Shown here piece by piece: positions 9,014 through 17,348 of a stretch of DNA of 39,817 nt. Within the stretch, counting starts at the first letter, position 1. Every line of letters begins with the position of its first letter. The position numbers and the translations under genes were made by a program. The DNA comes from Methanothrix harundinacea (GTDB lineage: Archaea > Halobacteriota > Methanosarcinia > Methanotrichales > Methanotrichaceae): positions 1-39,817 of the forward strand of contig LGFT01000030.1 of NCBI GenBank assembly GCA_001509375.1, read 5' to 3'. A model generated the notes under the pieces. It saw nothing but the letters and a program-made list of their open reading frames with translations, did not search any database and was not told the origin of the DNA.

Positions 9014-9305
9014 GGGATTCCTCCTCCATCAGCGTCTTTCTTGTGAGCATTATTGCGAAGAGTATCAGCACTCCCACCGCTCCGATGTACACCAGAACCT
9101 GGGCCACCCCCACGAAGGTGGCGTTCAGGGATATGTATAACGCAGCTACCGCGGCGAAGCTCCCCAGGAGATATAAGCCGCTGTGAACTATGTTTCTGGA
9201 GTAGACGGTGAGGATTGAGAGGCCGAGGATAATCACTGCGAGCAGAGAGAACGCTCCCAGCTCTATCAGGAACCTTATGTCGTAAAATTGAGTCAGATCT
9301 ATCAT
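9006..9305 (-). CDS. fpoJ1: Fpo complex subunit J, N-terminal half
   Basis: A 99-residue membrane protein with three hydrophobic helices. It includes the NuoJ-type segment NIVHSGLYLLGSFAAVAALY and a VGVAQVLVYIGAVGVLILFA helix containing the pi-bulge-like glycine-rich region. It begins MIDLTQFYDIRFLIELGAFS. It follows fpoI after 20 bp. Confidence 0.9.
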   Translation of the reverse strand: MIDLTQFYDIRFLIELGAFSLLAVIILGLSILTVYSRNIVHSGLYLLGSFAAVAALYISLNATFVGVAQVLVYIGAVGVLILFAIMLTRKTLMEEESHG

Positions 9306-9325
9306 CCGGTCTCACCCTCCGATAG

Positions 9326-9886
9326 TTATTCTGCCTTCTTCTTGGCGGTCTTTTCGCCGGAACCCTTCTCTCCTTCCTCGGCGGCCTTTGCCTTGGCTGC
9401 CTTCGCCTTCTTGGCCTTTGCAGCCTCGGCGGCCTTTCTTTTCTTCTCCTCTTCGGCCTTCCTCGCCTCCTCGGCGAGCTCGGCCAGCTCCTGGTCGTTG
9501 TACTGACCGACGGCGATATCCTCGGGACCATATACTATGTCGTCCCTCTCCCAGCCGGCGATCTCGAAGACCTTCGACATGGTCAGGCAGTTCGCGGGGC
9601 AGTCATCGACGCAGAGGCCGCAGAACATGCACCTGCCATAATCGATCTGAGGATACTGCTGTTTTTTGTTCTTGAGGGGATTTCCGCGCGCGTAAGGCAC
9701 CAGCTTGATACAGTCGTTGGGGCAGATCCGTGCACATGCACCGCATCCGATGCATTTCCTGATATCCAGAACGTGGACGCCTCTCTCCGCATCGGGAAGG
9801 TCCATGATCTTCTCCGGATAGAGACGGGTAACCTCCACGCCTCCGATCGAGCGCTTCAGGGTCATTTTGAGATTCTTAAGCACCAT
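9326..9886 (-). CDS. fpoI: Fpo complex subunit I, two [4Fe-4S] ferredoxin domain, with Lys/Ala-rich tail
   Basis: A 186-residue protein. Two CxxCxxCxxxC motifs (Cys45/48/51/55 and Cys86/89/92/96, followed by CP-type cysteines 59 and 100) bind two [4Fe-4S] clusters that carry electrons towards FpoB. From about residue 133 to the end the protein is a highly charged helix-forming tail rich in Lys, Ala and Glu. This tail is absent from the usual FpoI/NuoI core. In Methanothrix-type Fpo, where FpoF is missing, basic extensions have been suggested as docking sites for acidic ferredoxin; that role is inferred here. Confidence 0.93.
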   Translation of the reverse strand: MVLKNLKMTLKRSIGGVEVTRLYPEKIMDLPDAERGVHVLDIRKCIGCGACARICPNDCIKLVPYARGNPLKNKKQQYPQIDYGRCMFCGLCVDDCPANCLTMSKVFEIAGWERDDIVYGPEDIAVGQYNDQELAELAEEARKAEEEKKRKAAEAAKAKKAKAAKAKAAEEGEKGSGEKTAKKKAE

Positions 9887-9897
9887 AGATCGTCACC

Positions 9898-10944
9898 TCA
9901 TGCGAAGTATAGCCCCACGACGACTGCCCACGCCAGGTTGACCATCGAGAGGGGAAGCAGAATCTTCCATCCCAGGTCTGTGACCTGGTCTATCCTGAAC
10001 CTTGGAAGCGATACCCTCACCCATATTAGGGCCACCAGCACGATGACCAGCTTCATGAAGAACCAGATCATCGGTGAGATGAAGGAGATCACTGGGATGA
10101 CGGGACCGTTCCAGCCTCCCAGGTAGAGGTGGACCAGAAGGATCGACCCGAGGAGCATCACGATGTACTCCTGGAAGTAGAGAAGGCCGAACCGGATCCC
10201 GCTGTACTCGGTGTTGTAGCCGGCGATGATCTCCTCTTCGGCCTCAGTCTGGTCAAAGGGCATCCTCCCGAGATCCGTGATGAGGGCGATGGCGAATATA
10301 ACAAACCCGAGGGGCTGGGCGATGGCAAACCAGACGCTCTGGGCCTGGACGATCTCCACGACGTTCAAGCTGTGGGCCATGACGGCGACGCTGATGACGC
10401 AGATCCCCATGGGGACCTCGTAGGCGATCATCCGAGCGATGCCTCGAAAGGCACCCAGCATCGAGTACTTGTTGTTCGAAGACCAGCCCGCCATGAAGGC
10501 GGATATCGCCATGATGCTCAGCGCGGCTTCGATGTAGAAGGCGCTGATGTCCATGTTGGCCACCACCAGGGGGATCTCTTTTCCGTCTATTATCACGGCG
10601 CCGAAGGGGAGCGCTCCCGCCACCAGCATCGTCGTCGCGACCGCCACAATGGGAGCCCAGACGTAAACGGGCTTGTCCGCGCCCCGGGGGATGACGTCCT
10701 CTTTTGTGAAGAGCTTGACGGCGTCAGCGCCGAGCTGGAGGACGCCCCATCGCCCGCCTACCCTGTTCGGCCCGTACCGCGCCTGGAAGTCGCCCATGAC
10801 CTTCCTCTCGAGCCAGACGAGGAGCATCGCAACCACGTTGATGATCGAGGCGAGGATGGCGGCGGCGACGAGCCCGATGACGAGACCGTATATCTTCGGC
10901 TCTTGGGCTGCAAATTCTGTGATCGCAGATAATACCAAATTCAT
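9898..10944 (-). CDS. fpoH: Fpo complex subunit H (NuoH-like)
   Basis: A 348-residue membrane protein of the NuoH/ND1 family, which forms the quinone- or methanophenazine-binding chamber at the junction of the peripheral and membrane arms. Signature stretches are LVWLERKVMGDFQARYGPNR (ERK..G..Q.R.GPNR) and DLGRMPFDQTEAEEEIIAGY (acidic loop). Eight or so transmembrane segments. It lies 6 bp after fpoCD. Confidence 0.95.
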   Translation of the reverse strand: MNLVLSAITEFAAQEPKIYGLVIGLVAAAILASIINVVAMLLVWLERKVMGDFQARYGPNRVGGRWGVLQLGADAVKLFTKEDVIPRGADKPVYVWAPIVAVATTMLVAGALPFGAVIIDGKEIPLVVANMDISAFYIEAALSIMAISAFMAGWSSNNKYSMLGAFRGIARMIAYEVPMGICVISVAVMAHSLNVVEIVQAQSVWFAIAQPLGFVIFAIALITDLGRMPFDQTEAEEEIIAGYNTEYSGIRFGLLYFQEYIVMLLGSILLVHLYLGGWNGPVIPVISFISPMIWFFMKLVIVLVALIWVRVSLPRFRIDQVTDLGWKILLPLSMVNLAWAVVVGLYFA

Positions 10945-10950
10945 TCCCTC

Positions 10951-12666
10951 CTACCTGTCCACCTCGCTGGTGCAAGCGTCCATGCTGCCCGCGATGGCGA
11001 CGACGTCGGCTATGTAGACCCCCTCCAGAAGCGGGGGCAGGGCCTGGAAGTAGGCGTAGACAGGACCCCGAGCCTTAACCTTGGCAGGCTTATCGGACCC
11101 GTCGCTCACCACGAAGAATCCCATCTCTCCCCGGTGGTCTTCGACGCGGTAGTAGGCCTCGCCCGGATCGGGCTTGATCCTCTTGGGGACCCCCTCGGCC
11201 ATGACGGGACCGCTCGGGATCTGGTCGAGGCACTGCTCTATGATGTAGCAGCTCTCGAGGATCTCGTCGAGCCTCACCTCTACCCGAGCCTTGGAGTCTC
11301 CCTCTTTCCTGGTGATCACCTCAAAGTCCATATCCTTGTAGAGGAGGTATGGATCTTCCCGCCTCATGTCGTAAGGCGTATCAGAAGCCCTCAGGGGCGG
11401 ACCTGATACCCCGAGCCTCCGAGCTTCCTGGGGCGAGAGGACCCCCACGCCCTCCATCCTCTTCCGGTAGATGCTGTCGGAGAGGAACAGCTCCTTGTAC
11501 TCCTCAGTCTTCTGCCTGATCATCTTCAGGGTGTCTAGAGTCATATCCTTGAAGCCGTCGGGGAGATCGTTTCGGACCCCGCCAAACCGGACGAAGCTGT
11601 GGTTGATCCTCGCGCCGGTGACGCTCTCTATACAGCTTAGGACGTCCTCTCGGTCGATGATCATGTAGAGGAAGGGCGAGTAGACGGCGGACGCGATGAG
11701 GGTCAGAAACTCGCCGGTGCCGAGGAGGTGGCTTTGGATCCTCGATAGCTCCTCCAGGATCATCCTGATGTACTGGCCCCTCTCGGGAGCTTCGATCCCG
11801 AGAAGCCTCTCCACGGCGCCGCAGTAGGCTTCGTTGTTGGTGAGAGCGGCCATGTAGCAGAGCCTGTCGGTGATGGGGATGCCCTGCGTGTAGGTCCGAT
11901 TCTCCATGATCTTCTCGATCCCCTTGTGAATGTAGCCCACGTCCAGGAAGGCCTTCTTCACCCTCTCTCCATCCACCAGGATGTCCAGGAGGAAGGGGCC
12001 AGGAACTACGGCGTGCTGGGGACCCATGTGGAGGATCATCTCAGACTCGCCCTCGATCTCCATCTCCTCCCTCTCCCGGAAGGTGGGGTACTTCGGCCTA
12101 TCGACGGGGACGGTCCCCGCCTTGATCTCGGCCTCGGTGGGGGGGAAGGAGTACTCAGTGTACCCGTCGGAGGTGACCATCTCGATCGCCCTCTCGGCGG
12201 TGGTGTAGTCCGGGTAGCCCTTGAAGTCCTTCCTCCAGGGCCAGACCCCCACCAGCTCGTCGCAGAGCAGAAGGGGATAGAGCTCAGGATGCCCTTCGAA
12301 GTTGATCCCCAGCATCTCCCAGATCTCGCGCTCGTACCAGTTGGCGTTCCAGTAAAGGCCCGTCAGAGACTTGACCGATGGGTCGTCCCGGGGGGTCTTC
12401 ACCTTAAGGAGCGCTACCACCTGGTGGGCGCCGTGGCTTGCGAGCAGTTCTGTGACCTCAAAGAGGCCTTCATCGATCTTGTCCACGCCCGCAGCACCGG
12501 AGTAGTGGTCGAAGCTGTGATTATCCCTCAAGTACTTGCAGACGTCCACGATCTTGTCCGGCTTGATCGTTGCCCAGAGCTGCCGCTCGGGGCTGATCTT
12601 CGCCTCCTCGACCGCTCCCGGAAAGGCTGACTGCAGGGCAGACAAGACATCATTTGCAGTTGTCAA
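10951..12666 (-). CDS. fpoCD: Fused Fpo subunits C and D (NuoCD-like)
   Basis: A 571-residue single reading frame. Residues 1 to about 185 match subunit C (30-kDa type), with GLYWNANWYEREIWEMLGIN and GHPELYPLLLCDELVGVWPWRKDF split around residues 105-150. After a linker (FPPTEAEIKAGTVPVDRPKY), subunit D (49-kDa, hydrogenase-large-subunit fold) begins with EMILHMGPQHAVVPGPFLLD and ends normally at CTSEVDR. Subunit D holds the quinone-proximal site near cluster N2 on FpoB. The join is like the NuoCD fusion in E. coli. There is no stop or frame change between the parts. Confidence 0.93.
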   Translation of the reverse strand: MTTANDVLSALQSAFPGAVEEAKISPERQLWATIKPDKIVDVCKYLRDNHSFDHYSGAAGVDKIDEGLFEVTELLASHGAHQVVALLKVKTPRDDPSVKSLTGLYWNANWYEREIWEMLGINFEGHPELYPLLLCDELVGVWPWRKDFKGYPDYTTAERAIEMVTSDGYTEYSFPPTEAEIKAGTVPVDRPKYPTFREREEMEIEGESEMILHMGPQHAVVPGPFLLDILVDGERVKKAFLDVGYIHKGIEKIMENRTYTQGIPITDRLCYMAALTNNEAYCGAVERLLGIEAPERGQYIRMILEELSRIQSHLLGTGEFLTLIASAVYSPFLYMIIDREDVLSCIESVTGARINHSFVRFGGVRNDLPDGFKDMTLDTLKMIRQKTEEYKELFLSDSIYRKRMEGVGVLSPQEARRLGVSGPPLRASDTPYDMRREDPYLLYKDMDFEVITRKEGDSKARVEVRLDEILESCYIIEQCLDQIPSGPVMAEGVPKRIKPDPGEAYYRVEDHRGEMGFFVVSDGSDKPAKVKARGPVYAYFQALPPLLEGVYIADVVAIAGSMDACTSEVDR

Positions 12667-12683
12667 TGTGAACTCCTCCTCTC

Positions 12684-13256
12684 CTAATAGCCTCTCTTGT
12701 CCTCGCGCTGCTTGATCTTCTCCTGGAGCTCCCTGAAGCCCTCGATGAACTTCTCAGGCCGTGGAGGGCAGCCCGGGACGAATACGTCTATGGGGAAGAA
12801 CTTGCTGGTGTCGTTTATGATGTTGTAGGAGTCATAGAACGGCCCGCCAGAGATGGCGCACTCGCCTATAGCCATGACCCACTTTGGCTCGGGTATCTGC
12901 TCCCACAGGTTCTTGATAGCCGGCAGATACTTTCTTGTTATGTAGCCGCTGATGATCATGACGTCGACCTGCCTCGGGGTCGCCCGGGGGAATATCCCGA
13001 ATCTGTCGCAGTCGTAGTGGGGACAACCGAAGACGAGCATCTCGACACCGCAGCATCCCATGGGCTGCATCAAAAACCACAGGGAGTTCTTCCTGCCCCA
13101 GTTCAGGACGTTCTTGATGGGCCCCATGTCGATGATCTCGTGGATCTTCTCCGTGGTGGTGAACCAGACGTCCGTCAGGGGCCTGCCCCAGATGGTCCAC
13201 TTCTCCAATTCCTTATCAACTGCAACAGGCAGAGGTATGACATCGCTTATACCCAA
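12684..13256 (-). CDS. fpoB: Fpo complex subunit B (NuoB-like, cluster N2)
   Basis: A 190-residue NuoB-family protein. It has the adjacent cysteines of cluster N2 (Cys68-Cys69 in QPMGCCGVEM) and the later ligands in MAIGECAISGGPF and VPGCPPRPEKFIEG. The C-terminal 20 residues are basic and acidic mixed (QEKIKQREDKRGY). It overlaps fpoA by 10 bp and is followed by fpoCD after 17 bp. It passes electrons from FpoI to the methanophenazine site. Confidence 0.95.
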   Translation of the reverse strand: MGISDVIPLPVAVDKELEKWTIWGRPLTDVWFTTTEKIHEIIDMGPIKNVLNWGRKNSLWFLMQPMGCCGVEMLVFGCPHYDCDRFGIFPRATPRQVDVMIISGYITRKYLPAIKNLWEQIPEPKWVMAIGECAISGGPFYDSYNIINDTSKFFPIDVFVPGCPPRPEKFIEGFRELQEKIKQREDKRGY

Positions 13257-13642
13257 CGCAACGCCTCCTTCTTAATGTCGTAGAGCAACCCTATCAAGAG
13301 CACGACGATGAAAATCAGCATTCCTGTGATGGCTATGCTCACTCCACCGACAGCAGGGATCGCATCGGAAGCGTAGACGTAGATCCACGGGTAGAGGAAG
13401 AGAACCTCAACGTCGAAGATCACGAAGGCGATAGCGAAGAGATAATACTGGACGTTGTACTGGATTATAGCCTCCCGTATAGGTCTCAGACCGCCCTCGT
13501 AGGTTGACCTTTTCTGAAGAGTTGATTTCTGAGGAGATATTATCTTCACGGCAGCCAGCGCCCCTATGGGCACCAGAGCACCTACTATTAAAAACATAAT
13601 AAGTGGGATATAATAGTCCACTGCCATCATTTCGCCGCTCAT
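13247..13642 (-). CDS. fpoA: Fpo complex subunit A (NuoA-like)
   Basis: A 131-residue protein with three transmembrane segments. The NuoA/ND3 loop motif is present as RSTYEGGLRPIREAIIQYNV, though the usual cysteine in the loop is replaced (TYEGG instead of YECG). The conserved acidic helix AIAFVIFDVEVLFLYPWIYV follows. It is the first gene of the operon. GGAGGT precedes the ATG at 13642; the ATG six codons in (MMAVDYY) is an alternative. Confidence 0.93.
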   Translation of the reverse strand: MSGEMMAVDYYIPLIMFLIVGALVPIGALAAVKIISPQKSTLQKRSTYEGGLRPIREAIIQYNVQYYLFAIAFVIFDVEVLFLYPWIYVYASDAIPAVGGVSIAITGMLIFIVVLLIGLLYDIKKEALRWV

Positions 13643-13683
13643 TTTTTACCTCCGTTAGCCGTAAGAGCTAAACACAAGGTACT

Positions 13684-13694
13684 GATATAAAAGG
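13684..13694 (-). promoter_or_regulatory. Candidate TATA box of the fpo operon
   Basis: The minus strand reads CCTTTTATATC about 45-50 nt upstream of the fpoA start, a good archaeal TATA match. On the plus strand the same bases read GATATAAAAGG and lie about 95 nt upstream of the divergent gene at 13787. The intergenic space (13643-13786) also holds ATCACT (13716-13721) mirrored by AGTGAT (13732-13737), a possible operator. Confidence 0.4.
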
Positions 13695-13786
13695 TTTATG
13701 AGAAAATCGATTAGCATCACTACCGCTAAGCAGTGATCTGGTCGGTCTCTAAAGGCTTCAAACGAGGATAATTCGGGTGAGTTTCT

Positions 13787-14704
13787 GTGGATTATATAAG
13801 ACAGATGGAGATCGAAGCCGGGATAGATGCGGACGAGCTGGTAAGAATGATGGAAGCTTGCGGCTTTGGCGCGAGAAGGCTCGCTGAAGCTGTAAATATC
13901 TACGAGGAGATGCTTTCGGGGGATTATACCAAGTTCTTCACCCTGGCCGGCGCGATGGTTCCTGCGGGCATGAGAAACATAGTATCAAACCTCATAAGGG
14001 ACGGACGGATAGACGTTCTCGTCTCCACTGGAGCAAACCTCGTCCACGACATTATCGAGAGCTTCAGCCACCACGCCTTGGGGGACCCCGAGGCCTCCGA
14101 CTCCGAATTGAGAGAAGAGGGGGTGAGCAGGATATATGACGTCTACGTGGGGGACGATGACTTCGTTCGGTTCGAGGAGCTTCTCCAGGAGATCTTCCCC
14201 GAGGGCGGAGACCCGATGACGGGAACCGAGCTTCTGAGACATCTCGGCTCCGGGATCGAGGACGAAAAGTCGATCCTCAGATCCGCCTCAGACTTGACGG
14301 TCCCCATATTCTGTCCTGCCCTCTCCGACTCCATGATAGGGTTACAGGCCTGGCTTTACAAGCAGACGAAAAAACTCACCATCGACGCCTTTGACGACGT
14401 GGGAGAGTTGGTGGATATCTGTTACGACGCAGAGCGGTCTGGGATAGTCATGATCGGGGGAGGCGTTCCGAAGAACTTCGCCCTCCAGTCGATGCTGGTC
14501 ACGCCGAATAGCTTCGACCTCGCCATCCAGCTCACGACAGACCGGCCCGAGCCTGGGGGTCTATCGGGAGCATCCCTCTCGGAGGCCGTCTCCTGGGGCA
14601 AGATCGGGCCGAAGGCGAGAAAGGTGACGGTATACGGTGATGCCACTATCAATCTCCCTCTGATGGTGGCTTCTACCTTGACGAGGCTTTCGAGGAGGGC
14701 CTGA
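13787..14704 (+). CDS. Deoxyhypusine-synthase-family protein
   Basis: A 305-residue NAD-dependent enzyme of the deoxyhypusine synthase fold. The catalytic lysine lies in SLSEAVSWGKIGPKA, matching the human SWGK motif, and the NAD-site elements VSTGANLVHDIIES and GIVMIGGGVPKN are present. Two spermidine-binding residues of canonical enzymes differ. The His of human GGG.VKHH is Asn here (GGGVPKNF), and the aspartate of GSDSGARP is replaced in GGLSGASL. These differences resemble DHS-like proteins, some of which act in polyamine synthesis. It may modify aIF5A or make a polyamine. The GTG start is supported by GGGTGA at 13775-13780. Confidence 0.8.
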   Translation: MDYIRQMEIEAGIDADELVRMMEACGFGARRLAEAVNIYEEMLSGDYTKFFTLAGAMVPAGMRNIVSNLIRDGRIDVLVSTGANLVHDIIESFSHHALGDPEASDSELREEGVSRIYDVYVGDDDFVRFEELLQEIFPEGGDPMTGTELLRHLGSGIEDEKSILRSASDLTVPIFCPALSDSMIGLQAWLYKQTKKLTIDAFDDVGELVDICYDAERSGIVMIGGGVPKNFALQSMLVTPNSFDLAIQLTTDRPEPGGLSGASLSEAVSWGKIGPKARKVTVYGDATINLPLMVASTLTRLSRRA

Positions 14705-14764
14705 CCGGCGATTTCATCTGGCAGAGGATGTGGTAACATTCAGAGGACGGGAAAGATTCTTGAC

Positions 14765-15361
14765 GTGGTGGTGGGGATCAGTGGAGCTTCAGGGGTCGTC
14801 TATGGCATCAGGCTCCTGGAGGTTCTGGCGGAGATGGGGTGCACGACCCATCTGGTGATGACGGAGGCCGCCCGGAGGATAATCGAGATCGAGACCGAGG
14901 AGAGTCCCATCGAGGTGGAGATGATGGCCGACCGGGTGCACTCCGCCCGGGATTTCACGGCGTCGATCGCCAGCGGATCGAGCATATTCGACGCCATGGT
15001 GGTGGCCCCATGCAGCATGAAAACCCTGGCTGGTATTGCGAACGGAATATCAGATACGCTCATCACTCGGGCGGCGGATGTTTGTTTGAAGGAAAGGCGG
15101 AGGCTTATTCTGGTGACTCGAGAGTCGCCCTTGAACCTCGTCCACCTGAAGAACATGGTGGCCGCCACGGAGGCCGGAGCGATCATCCTCCCGCCTTGTC
15201 CCGGTTTTTACTCGAAGCCCGATAGCATCGAGGAGATGGTGGACGTGGTGGTGGGAAGGGTTTTGGACCTCCTCGGCGCAGAACACGACCTCTATAAGAG
15301 GTGGAGGACTCCGCTGAGCGGAAATGCTTATAACGACGAAAATCAGATTGAAAAGAGGTGA
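14765..15361 (+). CDS. ubiX: Flavin prenyltransferase UbiX
   Basis: A 198-residue flavoprotein of the UbiX/Pad1 family. It has the FMN-binding start VVGISGASGVVYGIRLLEVL, the central APCSMKTLAGIANGISDTLI, and the CLKERRRLILVTRESPLNLV segment with the basic and Glu residues of the active site. It prenylates FMN to make the cofactor of UbiD decarboxylases. The start is uncertain: three GTG codons stand in a row at 14765, and the frame is open back to 14705 without a standard start codon. It is followed after 5 bp by a small CxxC protein and may be co-transcribed with the gene before it. Confidence 0.9.
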   Translation: MVVGISGASGVVYGIRLLEVLAEMGCTTHLVMTEAARRIIEIETEESPIEVEMMADRVHSARDFTASIASGSSIFDAMVVAPCSMKTLAGIANGISDTLITRAADVCLKERRRLILVTRESPLNLVHLKNMVAATEAGAIILPPCPGFYSKPDSIEEMVDVVVGRVLDLLGAEHDLYKRWRTPLSGNAYNDENQIEKR

Positions 15362-15366
15362 CTTAG

Positions 15367-15540
15367 ATGAAATGTCAAATCTGTGCTGTTGACAAGGAGA
15401 CATTGCCCGTAAAAGCCAAGCAAGCTACCATACACGGCCCCAAGGACACAGTTTTTCATGTCTGTAAAGAATGTCTTGAGGCTGCTCACGAGTCTTACTC
15501 AAACAAAGAATTTCTTCTGAAGAAGGGAGGAGAAGGATAG
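15367..15540 (+). CDS. Small CxxC...CxxC zinc-ribbon-like protein (57 aa)
   Basis: Starts ATG AAA TGT with GAGGTG (15354-15359) at good spacing, and ends TAG at 15538-15540. It contains MKCQICAVDKE (Cys3, Cys6) and VCKECLEAAHE (Cys33, Cys36), the layout of a single four-cysteine zinc site. It is Lys/Glu-rich and soluble, with no recognised function. It begins 5 bp after ubiX on the same strand, so it is probably in the same transcript. Confidence 0.7.
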   Translation: MKCQICAVDKETLPVKAKQATIHGPKDTVFHVCKECLEAAHESYSNKEFLLKKGGEG

Positions 15541-15683
15541 AGGTCGTCTCATCAAGCCCGAATATCTGGATCGGGTTATTGAAGGAGACTTTCCTACATC
15601 TGGAGACCAGCACAGGCTTTGACTACGTATATAATCGACTTTGATGATCAGTGATGGTGGTCTCTGTCGGGACGGTCTCGGAT

Positions 15684-15695
15684 AAATTTAAATTT
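15684..15695 (+). promoter_or_regulatory. TATA box of the MCR activation block
   Basis: AAATTTAAATTT, preceded by GGATA, about 33-44 nt upstream of the atwA ATG at 15728, predicting a very short leader. The 187-bp gap 15541-15727 holds no other gene. Confidence 0.5.
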
Positions 15696-15727
15696 GGGAT
15701 GGTTTGTAGTTCATACACAATACCAAC

Positions 15728-17347
15728 ATGAGGCGAGATAATTTGACACCATTTATTGAGATCCGGGACTTGACGGTGCGGTTTGGTGATGTTGAAGCAC
15801 TGCGAAATGTCAATTTGGAGATCGAAGAGGGTGAGTCTCTCGGCATCCTGGGAAGAAGCGGATCAGGAAAGAGCGTCCTCTTGCACGTCCTCCGAGGCGT
15901 GGAGCCCTTTGAGAACATCAGCGGCAACGTGATCTATCACGTCGCAAGATGCGCCAAGTGCCACCATGTCGAGCCGCCGAGCAAGGTGGGAGAGAAGTGC
16001 GGGTGCGGCGGGAATTTTGAGGCGCTCGAAGCCGATTTCACCTCGTTAGGGATGAACGATCCCAAGAGGCGCGACATATCTCGCAGGATCGCCATCATGC
16101 TTCAACGGACCTTCGCCCTATACGGTGACGAGAGGGTGATCGTTAACGTCATGCGGGCTGTGGAGGAGGCGAGCGGCGGATCCATAAGCATCAACCGCGC
16201 AGCGGACCTGTTGGACGAGGTGAACATGTCCCACAGGATGATGCACGTCGCAAGGGAGCTATCCGGCGGCGAGAAGCAGCGTGTGGTTCTCGCCCGACAG
16301 CTCGCCAAGTCGCCGATGATGCTCCTCGCTGATGAGCCCTCTGGGACCCTGGATCCCAAGACCGCAGACCTCGTCCACGAGAGCATAAGGCGGGCGGTCG
16401 ACGACTTCAATATGACCATGATCATCACCAGCCACTGGCCTGACGTCATGGTGGAGCTGACGGACCGCGCCGTCCTCCTCGACCACGGCGAGATAATTTC
16501 TCAGGGCAAACCCTCGGATATCGCCAGCGAGTTCGCCGCCATGGCGGGCAAGATGGAGGAGCGGAAGAAGACCGATGTGGGAGCTCCCATCATACGGTGC
16601 AGAGATCTCGCCAAACGCTACATCAGCATCGATCGTGGTGTCGTGCGGGCTGTGGACGGCGTCAACCTTGAGGTCTACGAGGGCGAGATCTTCGGCCTCG
16701 TGGGAACCAGCGGCGCCGGCAAGACCACCCTCTCTAAGATGCTGAACGGGATCATCCTTCCCACCAGCGGTGGGATCTGGTGCAGAGTTGGCGACGATTG
16801 GGTGGATATGACTGTCCTTGGTGCGGATCAGAAGGGCAGAGCCACCAAGTACATGGGAATGCTCCATCAGGAGTATACCCTATATCCCTACCGGAGCGTC
16901 ATAGACAACCTCACAGAGTCGATCGGCCTCGCCCTCCCCTTCGAGCTTGCCGAGAGGAAGGCGCTGCACACCCTTGTTACGGTGGGCTTCACCGAAGAAG
17001 AGGCCGGGAAGGTCCTCTCCAAGAACCCCAACGAGCTGAGCGAGGGTGAGAGGCACAGGGTTGCCATGGCCCAGGTTCTGATCAAAGAGCCGAGGATAGT
17101 GGTTTTAGACGAGCCCACGGGAACGATGGACCTTATAACAAAGATAGACGTCTCCAAATCGGTCTTGAACGCCCGAGACGAGCTTGGTGAGACCTTCCTC
17201 ATCGTCAGCCACGACATGGATTTCGTCCAGAACGTCTGCGATCGCGCAGCTCTGATGCGAAATGGCAAGATCGTCCACGTGGGGACGCCCGATGGCGTGC
17301 TCTCTCTCATGACGAAAGAGGAAGAAGAGGAGATGTTGGGGAGTTAA
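15728..17347 (+). CDS. atwA: Methyl-CoM reductase activation component A2 (double ABC ATPase)
   Basis: A 539-residue soluble protein with two ABC ATPase domains. The first has Walker A GRSGSGKS (42-49), signature LSGGEKQR and Walker B MLLADEPSG; the second has GTSGAGKT, LSEGERHR and VVLDEPTG. Four cysteines in the first domain (75, 78, 91, 93: CAKC...CGC) form a zinc-type site. Component A2 supplies ATP hydrolysis for reducing the nickel of cofactor F430 to Ni(I) in methyl-CoM reductase. It heads the block of mmp genes, one base before mmp3. Confidence 0.95.
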   Translation: MRRDNLTPFIEIRDLTVRFGDVEALRNVNLEIEEGESLGILGRSGSGKSVLLHVLRGVEPFENISGNVIYHVARCAKCHHVEPPSKVGEKCGCGGNFEALEADFTSLGMNDPKRRDISRRIAIMLQRTFALYGDERVIVNVMRAVEEASGGSISINRAADLLDEVNMSHRMMHVARELSGGEKQRVVLARQLAKSPMMLLADEPSGTLDPKTADLVHESIRRAVDDFNMTMIITSHWPDVMVELTDRAVLLDHGEIISQGKPSDIASEFAAMAGKMEERKKTDVGAPIIRCRDLAKRYISIDRGVVRAVDGVNLEVYEGEIFGLVGTSGAGKTTLSKMLNGIILPTSGGIWCRVGDDWVDMTVLGADQKGRATKYMGMLHQEYTLYPYRSVIDNLTESIGLALPFELAERKALHTLVTVGFTEEEAGKVLSKNPNELSEGERHRVAMAQVLIKEPRIVVLDEPTGTMDLITKIDVSKSVLNARDELGETFLIVSHDMDFVQNVCDRAALMRNGKIVHVGTPDGVLSLMTKEEEEEMLGS

Positions 17348-17348
17348 C

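Noticed and set aside
8747-9305. fpoJ in two frames as a frameshift
   Set aside because: A split fpoJ is the normal arrangement in Methanosarcinales and both halves have their own starts.
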